Shown one piece after another: positions 1 through 7,372 of a stretch of DNA of 10,962 nt (its first letter is position 1; each line of letters starts with the position of its first letter). The position numbers were made by a program, and so were the translations under genes. Source of the DNA: Lachnospiraceae bacterium (lineage in GTDB: Bacteria > Bacillota > Clostridia > Lachnospirales > Lachnospiraceae); the NCBI GenBank assembly GCA_024699395.1, contig JAILPU010000301.1, positions 1 to 10,962 of the forward strand, in the 5' to 3' direction. The notes beneath the pieces are model-generated. The model made no database searches and was not told the DNA's origin. It saw only the letters and a list, made by a program, of their open reading frames with translations.

Positions 1-1
1 G

Positions 2-304
2 GAAAGATACGGGGACAGACTTGAGATTTTAAGCGGTATTCCTAAGCCCAAGAGAGGCGTTGCAAACGCCAAATCCGACAAAATCAACTGGATGAGGGAG
101 AAGTTCTCCGAAACGGTACCTTTAAATATTGTTTTGAGGACTGAAAAACCACAATTTGTGTCGGGAAAAGGTGATATTCTCATAGACGATTATGATAAAA
201 ATATTAAAGAATGGGAGCGTGAAGGAGGCACGGGAGTTCTTTTCACGGATTATGAATCTCTGATAAAAAAACTCGATGAATTGGAAGAAAATGAGCAAAA
301 ATAA
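2..304 (+). CDS. HAD-superfamily 5'-nucleotidase-like protein, C-terminal part (5' end outside window)
   Basis: This is the C-terminal 100 or so residues of a gene that begins before the window; the frame is open from base 2 to the TAA at 302-304. The visible part reads like the end of the NT5C-type HAD phosphatases, which remove phosphate from deoxynucleotides or similar small substrates in the cytoplasm. The best marker is the stretch GDILIDDYDKNIKEW followed by GGTGVLF. It matches the HAD motif IV layout, in which paired acidic residues hold the catalytic magnesium, and then the characteristic Gly-Gly-x-Gly turn. The lysine in the upstream VLRTEKPQF stretch could be the motif III base. The nucleophile aspartate (motif I) would lie upstream and cannot be checked, so substrate and activity are uncertain. 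The gene ends 22 bases before the rny promoter, with no clear terminator between them. Confidence 0.6.
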   Translation, partial: ERYGDRLEILSGIPKPKRGVANAKSDKINWMREKFSETVPLNIVLRTEKPQFVSGKGDILIDDYDKNIKEWEREGGTGVLFTDYESLIKKLDELEENEQK

Positions 305-326
305 CCTAAAAATGTCCCGAGTTCCC

Positions 327-355
327 TTGACATATTTGTAAAAAAATTATAAAAT
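327..355 (+). promoter_or_regulatory. Sigma-A type promoter of rny
   Basis: A perfect -35 hexamer TTGACA (327-332) is followed by a 17-base spacer and TAAAAT (350-355), one mismatch from the -10 consensus. An overlapping TATAAA at 348-353 is an alternative -10 with a 15-base spacer. Transcription should start near 361, giving a leader of about 48 bases for rny. This is among the strongest promoters in the window. Confidence 0.75.
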
Positions 356-362
356 TTTACTG

Positions 363-378
363 TTGTATTTTTATACAA
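363..378 (+). repeat. Perfect 6-bp inverted repeat at the rny transcription start
   Basis: TTGTAT and ATACAA flank a TTTT loop, giving a perfect palindrome placed immediately after the predicted rny start site. It could be a small 5' hairpin on the transcript or a DNA operator. It is AT-rich and could be fortuitous. Confidence 0.45.
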
Positions 379-408
379 TGAAAACTAAATAAGGAGGAGT
401 CCTGTAAA

Positions 409-1971
409 ATGCCTACGAGTGCAATTATTGCTTTCGTGGTTATTGCTTTATTGCTGGCTGTCGGCTGTTTCTTTTTGGGAAGATACCTTGGTATCAAGAA
501 TGAAAAAGATAAGACAGCTTTGACTATCGGTAATGCCGAGTCCAAAGCCAGATCCATTGTTGATGAGGCAGTAAAAAAGGCTGAGGCTTCAAAGCGTGAA
601 TCTTTGCTTGAAATCAAGGAAGAGTCCATCAAGGCTAAAAATGAGATCGACAGAGAGATTAAAGAGCGCAGAGCCGAGGTTCAGCGTGACGAACGCCGTA
701 TTCAGCAGAAGGAATCTAATATCGACAAAAAAGCGGATGCCATAGAGAAGCGTGAGGCCGGTCTTGCGGCCAGGGAAGAGTCCCTTAACAAGCTTAAGGA
801 TGAACTTTCCAAACTCAATGAGCAGCGCGTGCAGGAGCTGGAGAAAATATCCGGTTTGACCTCTGAACAAGCCAAAGAATACTTGTTGAAAATTGTTGAA
901 GAAGAAGTAAAACATGAAACCGCTGTAATGGTCAAGGAACTTGAGACCAAAGCAAAGGAAGAGGCAGATAAGAAAGCCAAGGATTATGTGGTTTCTGCCA
1001 TCCAGAGATGTGCTGCAGACCATGTCTCTGAGAGTACTATTTCAGTTGTACAGCTTCCCGGAGATGAAATGAAGGGAAGAATTATAGGACGTGAGGGACG
1101 TAACATCAGAACACTTGAGACTATGACAGGTGTTGATCTTATTATCGATGATACTCCCGAAGCTGTAGTTTTGTCCTCATTTGATCCTATAAGACGTGAA
1201 GTCGCAAGGATTGCTCTTGAGAAGCTGATTGTAGACGGAAGAATCCATCCCGCAAGGATTGAGGAAGCTGTTGAAAAGGCACAGAAGGAAGTAGAGACCA
1301 TGATCAAGGAGGAGGGCGAAGCTGCCACACTTGAAGTTGGTGTTCACGGAATTCATCCCGAACTTGTAAGACTTTTGGGTAAGATGAAGTTCAGGACAAG
1401 TTACGGTCAGAATGCGTTAAAGCATTCCATAGAAGTATCCCTTCTCTCAGGCTTACTTGCGTCGGAGCTTGGTCTCGATGTAAGACTTGCAAAGAGAGCA
1501 GGTCTTTTGCATGATATCGGTAAGGCTGTGGACCATGAGATGGAAGGTTCACATGTACAGCTGGGAGCTGAGCTTTGCCGTAAATACAAAGAAAATGCTA
1601 CGGTTATCAATGCCGTTGAATCGCATCACGGTGATGTGGAAGCTACATCACTTATTGCATGTATCGTGCAGGCTGCCGATACAATATCTGCTGCAAGACC
1701 CGGTGCGAGAAGAGAGACTCTTGAGACTTATACAACCAGACTTAAGAATCTTGAAGATATTGCAAACAATTTCAAAGGTGTAGACAAATCTTTTGCTATT
1801 CAGGCAGGTCGTGAAATTCGTGTAATGGTGGTACCTGAACAGGTATCCGATGCCGAGATGATACTTATGGCCAGAGATATTTCAAAGACCATCGAAGATC
1901 AGATGGAATATCCCGGACAGATTAAGGTTAATGTCATCAGAGAGAGCAGAGTAATTGATTACGCGAAGTAA
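409..1971 (+). CDS. rny: Ribonuclease Y
   Basis: Ribonuclease Y is the membrane-anchored endoribonuclease that starts bulk mRNA decay in many Firmicutes. The 520-residue length is normal for the family. The layout is complete. A single N-terminal membrane helix spans about residues 5-27. A long charged coiled coil runs from about 40 to 200. A KH RNA-binding domain follows, with the [12 protein letters not shown] signature at 223-234. The HD phosphohydrolase domain has H339, the H368-D369 pair in LLHDIGK, H406-H407 and D424, so the metal-binding residues are intact. The C-terminal domain ends in the typical [11 protein letters not shown]. The start at 409 is fixed by AAGGAGGA at 391-398, ten bases upstream. 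The gene has its own promoter and a strong terminator, so it is probably transcribed alone. The coding sequence shows nothing unusual. Confidence 0.97.
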   Translation: MPTSAIIAFVVIALLLAVGCFFLGRYLGIKNEKDKTALTIGNAESKARSIVDEAVKKAEASKRESLLEIKEESIKAKNEIDREIKERRAEVQRDERRIQQKESNIDKKADAIEKREAGLAAREESLNKLKDELSKLNEQRVQELEKISGLTSEQAKEYLLKIVEEEVKHETAVMVKELETKAKEEADKKAKDYVVSAIQRCAADHVSESTISVVQLPGDEMKGRIIGREGRNIRTLETMTGVDLIIDDTPEAVVLSSFDPIRREVARIALEKLIVDGRIHPARIEEAVEKAQKEVETMIKEEGEAATLEVGVHGIHPELVRLLGKMKFRTSYGQNALKHSIEVSLLSGLLASELGLDVRLAKRAGLLHDIGKAVDHEMEGSHVQLGAELCRKYKENATVINAVESHHGDVEATSLIACIVQAADTISAARPGARRETLETYTTRLKNLEDIANNFKGVDKSFAIQAGREIRVMVVPEQVSDAEMILMARDISKTIEDQMEYPGQIKVNVIRESRVIDYAK

Positions 1972-2002
1972 TACACGCTATAAACTGTGAATAAAAACAA
2001 TG

Positions 2003-2035
2003 AGAGAGAACAGTATTGCTGTTCTCTCTTTTATT
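2003..2035 (+). terminator. Rho-independent terminator after rny
   Basis: AGAGAGAACAG (2003-2013) pairs perfectly with CTGTTCTCTCT (2019-2029) across a 5-base loop, and a T-rich tail follows (2030-2035). It lies 31 bases past the rny stop codon and separates rny from the kinase-like pair. Confidence 0.88.
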
Positions 2036-2048
2036 GCGCAAACAATTA

Positions 2049-2057
2049 TGCTATAAT
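2049..2057 (+). promoter_or_regulatory. Extended -10 promoter of the kinase-like pair
   Basis: TGCTATAAT gives a TG extension plus a perfect TATAAT (2052-2057). The best -35 at 16-17 bases upstream is poor (TTTATT, 2030-2035) and overlaps the terminator tail, so the extended -10 probably carries the promoter. Start near 2064 would give a leader of about 60 bases. The box sits inside the palindrome AATTAT-gct-ATAATT (2044-2058), a possible operator. Confidence 0.55.
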
Positions 2058-2124
2058 TAGTGTGTTAAAACAAAATTTGTAGACAATTCAAACAATACGC
2101 ATGGTTAAATGATCGGAGCGGAAT

Positions 2125-3921
2125 ATGGATAAGAAGTATATTTCCCGGATGGTATTCCGGTTTTTTAAAAGAAATCCATACAGCGGACACTCGGATAAAG
2201 TATTTTTTTTGTATGTCATATTGTCTTTTACATTTGATCTTATATTCTGGTTTTCCGGAATCAAGCAGACAATCGGAAACGATGTGGGATCTTTTACATG
2301 GTATGTATTTTTTCCCTTTGTCATCGAGCTTGGTGCGGCAATCTTTAATCTGTTCTTTGCATATGTGATACTGAGATATATAAAAGTACATCCTTTTATC
2401 GTAAGTTTAATATACGGTATCATATATTTTGTCATGTTTGCGCCTCATTACTGGCTTCACAGAGATATAAAAACGGCAGTGCTTTTGCTTGCTGTGCCTA
2501 TTATCTTTTCCGCAATGCTCAATAATTACTTCATAATAATCATTGAAACCGTCTTTGTGTGCGGCCTTTACGGTTTTGTTGTTTACAATATTCCCAAGAT
2601 TGATACCTTCAGACTTCGTAAAGTAAACAATACGATTCTTCTTTTGTATATTCTTTTTGTACTTATTGTTTTGGGTGTGGGACTTTTGCTCATGTTCTTT
2701 ATGAGAGACGAAGCAACCGATTCCTACGTTTTAAACAAAAACAAACAGCAGATGAGAAATCACATACTCAGCAGAATGGGTACCGAGATTAAGGCGCCTG
2801 TGAATGCGGTGCTGGGCATGAATGAAATGATATTGAGAGAAAGTAAGGTCAAGGAGGCATTGGAGTGTTCCGAGTCCATAGAGAGCGCCGGACGAAGCCT
2901 TTTACTAATAAGTGAAGACATTGACGATCTTGTAAATATTGATAACAACGGTGCAGTCACCAACAATGTTGAATATGATCTCAGAGAAGCGGTGCTGGAC
3001 AGCTTTGAAGCTCTTAATGTAATGAATTTCGGAAGCGATGTCACCCTGAGAGTTGAGAACAATCTTAATATTCCCACAAGATATATAGGCGATGTTAAGA
3101 GAATCAAGAGAGTTATCGTTAATCTTGTAAATAACTTTATGAAAAATAAAAAGGAAGGTTACGTTACACTTTCTGTGAATGCCAGAATCAATAACAGGCA
3201 GGAGGAAGCTGTTCTTTTATTTACCGTCAGGGACTTGGGAGATACCCTGGCTGAGGAAGAACAGGATTTCCTAAAGGGAGGTATTTTCTCCGAACGCGAA
3301 GTTATGTACGCTTCCAATTTTGCCTTGTCCATTACTGAGAGTATAGCCCGTCTTTTAAACGGTAATGTAAATATTAAGAAGGAAGAAAATGTCAGAAATA
3401 TCCTGGAGGTTTCCATTCCTCAGACCATCGCCGACAAGACTCCCATAGGTGATATAGGGGTGTATATTTCGGAAAACAGCGAAAAGGTTAAGAAAACCGA
3501 GATATATCATAAAATTCCCGGAGCAAAAGTACTTGTTATTGACGATGCACCCATTGAACATGAGATTATAAAGGCGTTTTTGAAGGATTATGAGATCGAA
3601 GTGGATGATGCCTTTAACGGTATCGAAGGCCTGGAAATGATTCAAAATACCAAATACGACCTTATTCTTATGGATCTTCATATGCCTAAGATGAGCGGAT
3701 TAGATACTTTTAAAGCCATCAGGGAAAAAGAAAAGGAAGATGATAATCACAAAGTTCCGGTAATCCTAATGACAGCGGATGACGACAGGAACGCCATAGC
3801 AGGATATATTACAATGGGATTTTCGGATTTCTTACCGAAACCGGTGGATTCGGAAGTTCTTGGAAAGGTTATTTGCGATAATTACGACAGGCAAAACACA
3901 AAAGCAAAAAGGGGGGAGTAA
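2125..3921 (+). CDS. Membrane hybrid sensor kinase-like protein lacking the phospho-histidine, intact receiver
   Basis: The 598-residue protein has the layout of a hybrid two-component sensor. Six membrane helices lie at about 26-46, 58-84, 90-106, 116-132, 136-154 and 170-193. A dimerisation helix region (about 205-275), an HATPase-like domain (about 285-433) and a C-terminal receiver (about 467-585) follow. The H-box reads SRMGTEIKAPVNAVLGM where relatives have a SHEIRTP core, so T220 replaces the phosphorylated histidine. The N-box asparagine is kept (N337 in NLVNNFMK). The G1 box is weakened (D370-L-G-D-T) and the glycines of the G2 box are lost (395-404, ASNFALSIT). The receiver looks functional: D473/D474, phospho-acceptor D517, T550 and K572. 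It is probably not an autokinase; its receiver may be phosphorylated by another kinase. GGAG at 2115-2118 supports this start. The signal sensed is unknown. Confidence 0.85.
   Translation: MDKKYISRMVFRFFKRNPYSGHSDKVFFLYVILSFTFDLIFWFSGIKQTIGNDVGSFTWYVFFPFVIELGAAIFNLFFAYVILRYIKVHPFIVSLIYGIIYFVMFAPHYWLHRDIKTAVLLLAVPIIFSAMLNNYFIIIIETVFVCGLYGFVVYNIPKIDTFRLRKVNNTILLLYILFVLIVLGVGLLLMFFMRDEATDSYVLNKNKQQMRNHILSRMGTEIKAPVNAVLGMNEMILRESKVKEALECSESIESAGRSLLLISEDIDDLVNIDNNGAVTNNVEYDLREAVLDSFEALNVMNFGSDVTLRVENNLNIPTRYIGDVKRIKRVIVNLVNNFMKNKKEGYVTLSVNARINNRQEEAVLLFTVRDLGDTLAEEEQDFLKGGIFSEREVMYASNFALSITESIARLLNGNVNIKKEENVRNILEVSIPQTIADKTPIGDIGVYISENSEKVKKTEIYHKIPGAKVLVIDDAPIEHEIIKAFLKDYEIEVDDAFNGIEGLEMIQNTKYDLILMDLHMPKMSGLDTFKAIREKEKEDDNHKVPVILMTADDDRNAIAGYITMGFSDFLPKPVDSEVLGKVICDNYDRQNTKAKRGE
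3911..3918 (+). promoter_or_regulatory. Ribosome binding site of the second kinase-like gene, inside the first gene
   Basis: GGGGGGAG lies within the last codons of the upstream gene and 6 bases before the ATG at 3925. It sets this start and implies translational coupling. The preceding A5 run makes an A5G6 tract (3906-3916). Confidence 0.7.
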
Positions 3922-3924
3922 CCC

Positions 3925-5736
3925 ATGAAAGTTATAGATAACTTTAAGGGTATCGGCGAGAACTTAAGCGATCGCGCTATTGATACCGCATCGGGAAGCC
4001 TTAAAATTTTATATGTCCCTGCCTTTGCATTATTCTTTTTGGGGAACCTGATATGGCTTTTGGGCTTTTACAATAATTTTACGGAGCCTATGAAGGCGTA
4101 TCATTTGTATGTGGCATATCCTTTTGCACTTCATTCGGTTCTTGTGACCATTCAGAATATTTGGAGAAAACTGTGTAAGGCGTCTAAACTGAATGCGTTA
4201 AAAAAGGACGGTGTGATTTACGCATTTGTGGGTTCTTTTATGTTAAGCCTTCAATATGTCCAGTATATATTTTTCCAAAGAGAGATTCCTGCCAGCATTA
4301 TTATTCCCGTAATGGCGTTTTTGTTTGCGGTTATCTGCATGAACTTTAAGTGGAATATTTTCCTTATGATGTGGAATTTGCTGGCTTTTTGGCTTATATA
4401 CAGGGGCTTGGGGAAAAAAATCATATTACGACCCAATATTATCCCCGACTATATCAAGCTGGTATTTGGATGCTATATCATTATCATGATATGCATTATC
4501 ACCAATCTCTTGTATTATGTAAGACACAATATTAAAGCTGATTCCGATGCACTGAGTGAATCTCAGAAACTTAATACCCAGATGGTACTCAATCTGGGAC
4601 AGAATCTCAGAAATCCCATTAATGTAATAACCGGTATGGTTCAGTCAATATTAAGAAGAGACAGGAATCCGGCGGTCAGGGATTATGCTTACAATGTAAG
4701 AGATTCGGTTTACAATCTGAAATCCGCGGTGAACGATCTTATGGATCAGATAGGAATCGAGCTGGGGGCTATAGGCGTTAAAAGAGATGATATCAATATC
4801 AAGAAGCTTATAAGCGATTGCGCTGTAAAAGCCAGACTTGAGTGCGAGGCTTTCGGTAAGGGGTTCAATATTTACTGCAGCAGCGATCTTCCCTCAAGAC
4901 TTTTATTGGACGAATTAAGAACAAGACTTGCCATCACCAACCTTATTAATTACACAAGAAGACATACAACGGTGGGAACGGTGACTTTGGGTTTCTTTTC
5001 CAATAAGAATCCTGACGACGAGACGGTAAATCTTGTGGTTAATATTTCCAATGATACAGAGGGCGTGGAAAAAGAGGACGCTGACAATATAAGAAGTATT
5101 CTTAAAAGCGGAGGCAATTTAAGAGCCAAGGATATTGAGGGATGCGTGGAAATATTTCACGCTGTTAAACTGGCGGAGTCTCTGGGGGGAAGAGTGTATT
5201 TTGACAGTATCCCCGATAAAGGAATGACCTTCGGTGTAGAGATAAATGCTGTTGAGATTGATGGGACTCCTGTGGGGGAAGTGGAAAGCTTCATAAATGA
5301 TTCTCATAAGAGAGTGGAATATACGGACAGCTTTAAGGCTGAGGGCAAAAAACTTCTTCTGGTGGATAATGAGAAATTGGATTTCTGTATTATAGAAGAG
5401 CTTTTGAGCAAAACAGGAATGATTCCGGAATATGCAAGGGACAAAGAAGAGTGTCTTGCCAAGGTGAAAGAAAATAAATACGACATTATAATGATTGGTA
5501 ATTTCCCTCCCGAGCTTGACGGTATTGAGACCTTTAAAGAGCTGAAGACTCTTGGAGGCAAGAACGCGAACGTACCTGTTATCGCTTTGTCGGAAAGCCA
5601 TCTTGTAAGAAGCAGACATAAATATCTTGATGCGGGATTTAACGATTATATTTCCAAGCCCATTGACGATATAATGTTCTTTGGTCTTTTGGCTTCATAC
5701 TTGTCCAAAGATCAGGCAGCCGCAGCGGGAAATTGA
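3925..5736 (+). CDS. Membrane hybrid sensor kinase-like protein, degenerate in both kinase and receiver
   Basis: The 603-residue protein has the same layout as its upstream neighbour: six membrane helices at about 28-48, 60-80, 97-117, 122-140, 144-160 and 178-198, then dimerisation helices (about 210-280), an HATPase-like domain (about 290-443) and a receiver-like domain (about 475-595). Decay of key residues goes further. The H-box reads NLGQNLRNPINVITGM, with Q226 where the histidine should be. The N-box aligns without gaps to the NLLxNAIKxT pattern, but its catalytic asparagine is Y343. The G1 box is scrambled (N376-D-T-E-G). The receiver has D481-N482, and the phospho-acceptor is G525 in MIGNFPPELDG, although S556 and K578 remain. 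The protein is therefore unlikely to use ATP or accept phosphate and may act as a scaffold, sensor or partner for the upstream protein. The reading frame is intact, so it is not an obvious pseudogene. Function unknown. Confidence 0.85.
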   Translation: MKVIDNFKGIGENLSDRAIDTASGSLKILYVPAFALFFLGNLIWLLGFYNNFTEPMKAYHLYVAYPFALHSVLVTIQNIWRKLCKASKLNALKKDGVIYAFVGSFMLSLQYVQYIFFQREIPASIIIPVMAFLFAVICMNFKWNIFLMMWNLLAFWLIYRGLGKKIILRPNIIPDYIKLVFGCYIIIMICIITNLLYYVRHNIKADSDALSESQKLNTQMVLNLGQNLRNPINVITGMVQSILRRDRNPAVRDYAYNVRDSVYNLKSAVNDLMDQIGIELGAIGVKRDDINIKKLISDCAVKARLECEAFGKGFNIYCSSDLPSRLLLDELRTRLAITNLINYTRRHTTVGTVTLGFFSNKNPDDETVNLVVNISNDTEGVEKEDADNIRSILKSGGNLRAKDIEGCVEIFHAVKLAESLGGRVYFDSIPDKGMTFGVEINAVEIDGTPVGEVESFINDSHKRVEYTDSFKAEGKKLLLVDNEKLDFCIIEELLSKTGMIPEYARDKEECLAKVKENKYDIIMIGNFPPELDGIETFKELKTLGGKNANVPVIALSESHLVRSRHKYLDAGFNDYISKPIDDIMFFGLLASYLSKDQAAAAGN

Positions 5737-5757
5737 TAATTATAAACATTTGTACTT

Positions 5758-5808
5758 AAGCCGGTGAATCAAACCTGTTTTGTCAGGTGAGGTCGCCGGC
5801 TTGTTTTT
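5758..5808 (+). terminator. Rho-independent terminator after the kinase-like pair
   Basis: AAGCCGG (5758-5764) pairs with CCGGCTT (5796-5802), and an inner ACCTG/CAGGT stem extends the hairpin across a TTTTGT loop. A T-rich tract follows (TTGTTTTT, 5801-5808). The outer stem is strong and GC-rich. It lies 21 bases past the stop codon. Confidence 0.85.
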
Positions 5809-5905
5809 AATTCATAAACTCCGTTCCGCTAAAGATACCCATTTGCGCGAACAGAATTATGAGTATACGCCGATTATACCAAAGTTTGCGCTGTATAAAA
5901 AAAGC

Positions 5906-5934
5906 TTGAGAAATGTAAATCCATATAGTATCAT
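5906..5934 (+). promoter_or_regulatory. Promoter of the aminotransferase gene
   Basis: TTGAGA (5906-5911) and TATCAT (5929-5934) are each one mismatch from consensus and are spaced by 17 bases. Start near 5941 gives a leader of about 45 bases. The rest of the 5809-5905 stretch shows no gene or convincing motif, apart from two TTTGCGC words. Confidence 0.6.
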
Positions 5935-5948
5935 ATGTCATGTATGAT
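5930..5948 (+). repeat. Inverted repeat over the aminotransferase -10 and start site
   Basis: ATCATA (5930-5935) and TATGAT (5943-5948) form a perfect 6-bp inverted repeat with 7 bases between. It overlaps the -10 box and the predicted start, which is the usual position for a repressor operator. The regulator is unknown and the repeat is AT-rich, so this is tentative. Confidence 0.4.
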
Positions 5949-5985
5949 TGTATACGATTATCCAAGGATATAATATGGAGGTTTT

Positions 5986-7266
5986 ATGAAAGCTTATCGA
6001 GAGATGTCATCAAATGAAATCAAGGAGATTTACGAAGAACTTAAGGCACAGTATGAGAAGAGCAAGGCTCTTGGTCTTAAGCTTGATATGTCCAGGGGAA
6101 AGCCTGCTATTGCACAGCTTGATCTTGGAAGAGATTTCCTGGATTGCCTCAATAAGGACAGCGATTACAAATCTGAGGCGGGAGTGGATGTTCGAAATTA
6201 CGGTATTTTGGACGGTATTCCCGAGGCTAAAAGACTTATGGCTTCTATTATGAATACCCAGCCTGAGAATGTAATAGTATGCGGTAATGCTTCCCTTAAC
6301 ATAATGTATGATATGATTGCCAGAAGCATGATCTTCGGCGTTTTGGGTGAAACTCCCTGGTGCAAGTTGGATAAGGTTAAATTCCTTTGCCCCGCTCCCG
6401 GATATGACAGACATTTTGCCATAACCGAAAGCTTTGGTATTGAGATGATAACTGTTCCCATGCTTCCCACAGGTCCCGATATGGATATGGTGGAAGACCT
6501 TGTATCAAAGGATGAAACCATAAAGGGTATCTGGTGCGTTCCCAAGTATTCAAATCCTCAGGGAATTTCATATTCCGATGAGACGGTAAAGAGATTTGCC
6601 AATCTTAAACCGGCGGCCAAGGATTTCAGAATTTTCTGGGACAATGCCTATGCGGTTCACGACCTTTATCAGGATGACAAGGATGAGATTCTTGACATTC
6701 TTTCGGAGTGCAAGAAGGCCGGCAATGAGGACATGGTGTACGAATTCACATCAACCTCCAAAATTTCCCTTGCAGGTGCAGGTATTTCCGCAGTGGCAAC
6801 ATCCGCAAACAATATTTCAATGATAAAGAAAATAATGACAGTTCAGACCATCGGTTACGATAAGGTCAATCAGCTGAGACATGTACGTTATTTTAAAGAT
6901 ATGAACGGAATTAAAGCTCACATGGAAAAACATGCGGCTTTATTGCGTCCTAAATTTGAGGCTGTATTAAAGGTGCTTGAGAGAGAATTGGGTGAAATCG
7001 GTATCGGAAGCTGGACAACACCCAAGGGCGGTTACTTTATTTCCTTTGAAACAATGGATGGATGTGCAAAGCGTGTTATCGAGCTTTGTAAGGAAGCAGG
7101 TGTAACCATGACGGGAGCAGGCTCCACCTATCCCTACCACAAGGATCCCAAGGATTCCAATATAAGAATCGCACCTTCTTTCCCCACACCCGAAGAGATG
7201 GAACAGGCTACAGATCTTTTCGTTCTCTGCGTGAAGTTGGCTACTCTTGAAAAGCTTATGGCTTAA
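5986..7266 (+). CDS. PLP-dependent class I aminotransferase (MocR-type aminotransferase domain), probable aspartate aminotransferase
   Basis: The 426-residue cytosolic enzyme belongs to fold-type I PLP aminotransferases. Its best match by recognition is the branch of putative aspartate aminotransferases that resembles the MocR C-terminal domain but stands alone without a DNA-binding part. The catalytic lysine is K259 in STSKISLAGAG. D219 and Y222 in the FWDNAYAVHDL stretch should contact the pyridine nitrogen and the O3' of the cofactor. N190-P191 in YSNPQG is the usual cofactor-contacting turn, and R394 in SNIRIAPS is the expected substrate carboxylate binder. The N-terminal LDMSRGKPA is typical of this branch. 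It would move an amino group between aspartate or a related amino acid and 2-oxoglutarate, although the substrate cannot be read from the sequence. GGAGG at 5977-5981 sets the start. It appears to be transcribed alone. Confidence 0.88.
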   Translation: MKAYREMSSNEIKEIYEELKAQYEKSKALGLKLDMSRGKPAIAQLDLGRDFLDCLNKDSDYKSEAGVDVRNYGILDGIPEAKRLMASIMNTQPENVIVCGNASLNIMYDMIARSMIFGVLGETPWCKLDKVKFLCPAPGYDRHFAITESFGIEMITVPMLPTGPDMDMVEDLVSKDETIKGIWCVPKYSNPQGISYSDETVKRFANLKPAAKDFRIFWDNAYAVHDLYQDDKDEILDILSECKKAGNEDMVYEFTSTSKISLAGAGISAVATSANNISMIKKIMTVQTIGYDKVNQLRHVRYFKDMNGIKAHMEKHAALLRPKFEAVLKVLERELGEIGIGSWTTPKGGYFISFETMDGCAKRVIELCKEAGVTMTGAGSTYPYHKDPKDSNIRIAPSFPTPEEMEQATDLFVLCVKLATLEKLMA

Positions 7267-7275
7267 AAGCTTTTT
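7250..7275 (+). terminator. Possible weak terminator overlapping the aminotransferase stop codon
   Basis: AAAAGCTT (7250-7257) can pair with AAGCTTTT (7267-7274) across a 9-base loop that contains the last codons and stop, followed by TTCTTCC. The stem is AT-rich and the T tract is short. This is a weak terminator at best, and read-through into the deacetylase gene is possible. Confidence 0.35.
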
Positions 7276-7287
7276 CTTCCAATAGAG

Positions 7288-7339
7288 GGTTGTGTGTGTT
7301 ATACTTGATTTTGGTACAACCGTGAAAAATTTTGGTTGT
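7288..7339 (+). repeat. Three GGTTGT/ACAACC copies around the deacetylase promoter
   Basis: GGTTGT (7288-7293), ACAACC (7316-7321) and GGTTGT (7334-7339) alternate in orientation. The first two flank the -10 box, as an operator might. The second and third can form a hairpin on the leader RNA with a 12-base loop. The middle copy could pair with either neighbour. Confidence 0.4.
7297..7305 (+). promoter_or_regulatory. Extended -10 promoter of the deacetylase-bactofilin-pyrH run
   Basis: TGTTATACT gives a TG extension plus TATACT (7300-7305), one mismatch from consensus. The -35 at 17 bases (TTCCAA, 7277-7282) is poor. Start near 7312 gives a leader of about 60 bases. This is the only promoter I can support ahead of the genes from 7373 through frr. 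Confidence 0.5.
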
Positions 7340-7372
7340 CATGCCGGGTTTTGGAAGGAAAGGTAAGATTTC

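Noticed and set aside
589..1023. Long antisense open frame opposite the rny coiled coil
   Set aside because: It mirrors the highly biased codons of the coiled coil and resembles no protein family; the same applies to the antisense frame at 5119-5619.
2101..2112. Tiny upstream reading frame ATG GTT AAA TGA before the first kinase-like gene
   Set aside because: It has only three codons, no ribosome binding site and no regulatory peptide character; likely chance.
2761..2763. H213 of the first kinase-like protein as a replacement phospho-histidine
   Set aside because: It lies seven residues before the canonical position, which is held by T220 in the recognisable H-box pattern, so it is unlikely to take over the role.
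3906..3916. A5G6 tract as a phase-variation or frameshift site joining the two kinase-like proteins
   Set aside because: Slippage leads quickly to another stop (for example the TGA overlapping the second ATG) and does not join the frames; the tract is explained by the ribosome binding site.
5969..5974. Perfect TATAAT just before the aminotransferase start
   Set aside because: A start there would fall in the ribosome binding site, and no -35 lies at the right distance; TTGAGA-17-TATCAT upstream is better.
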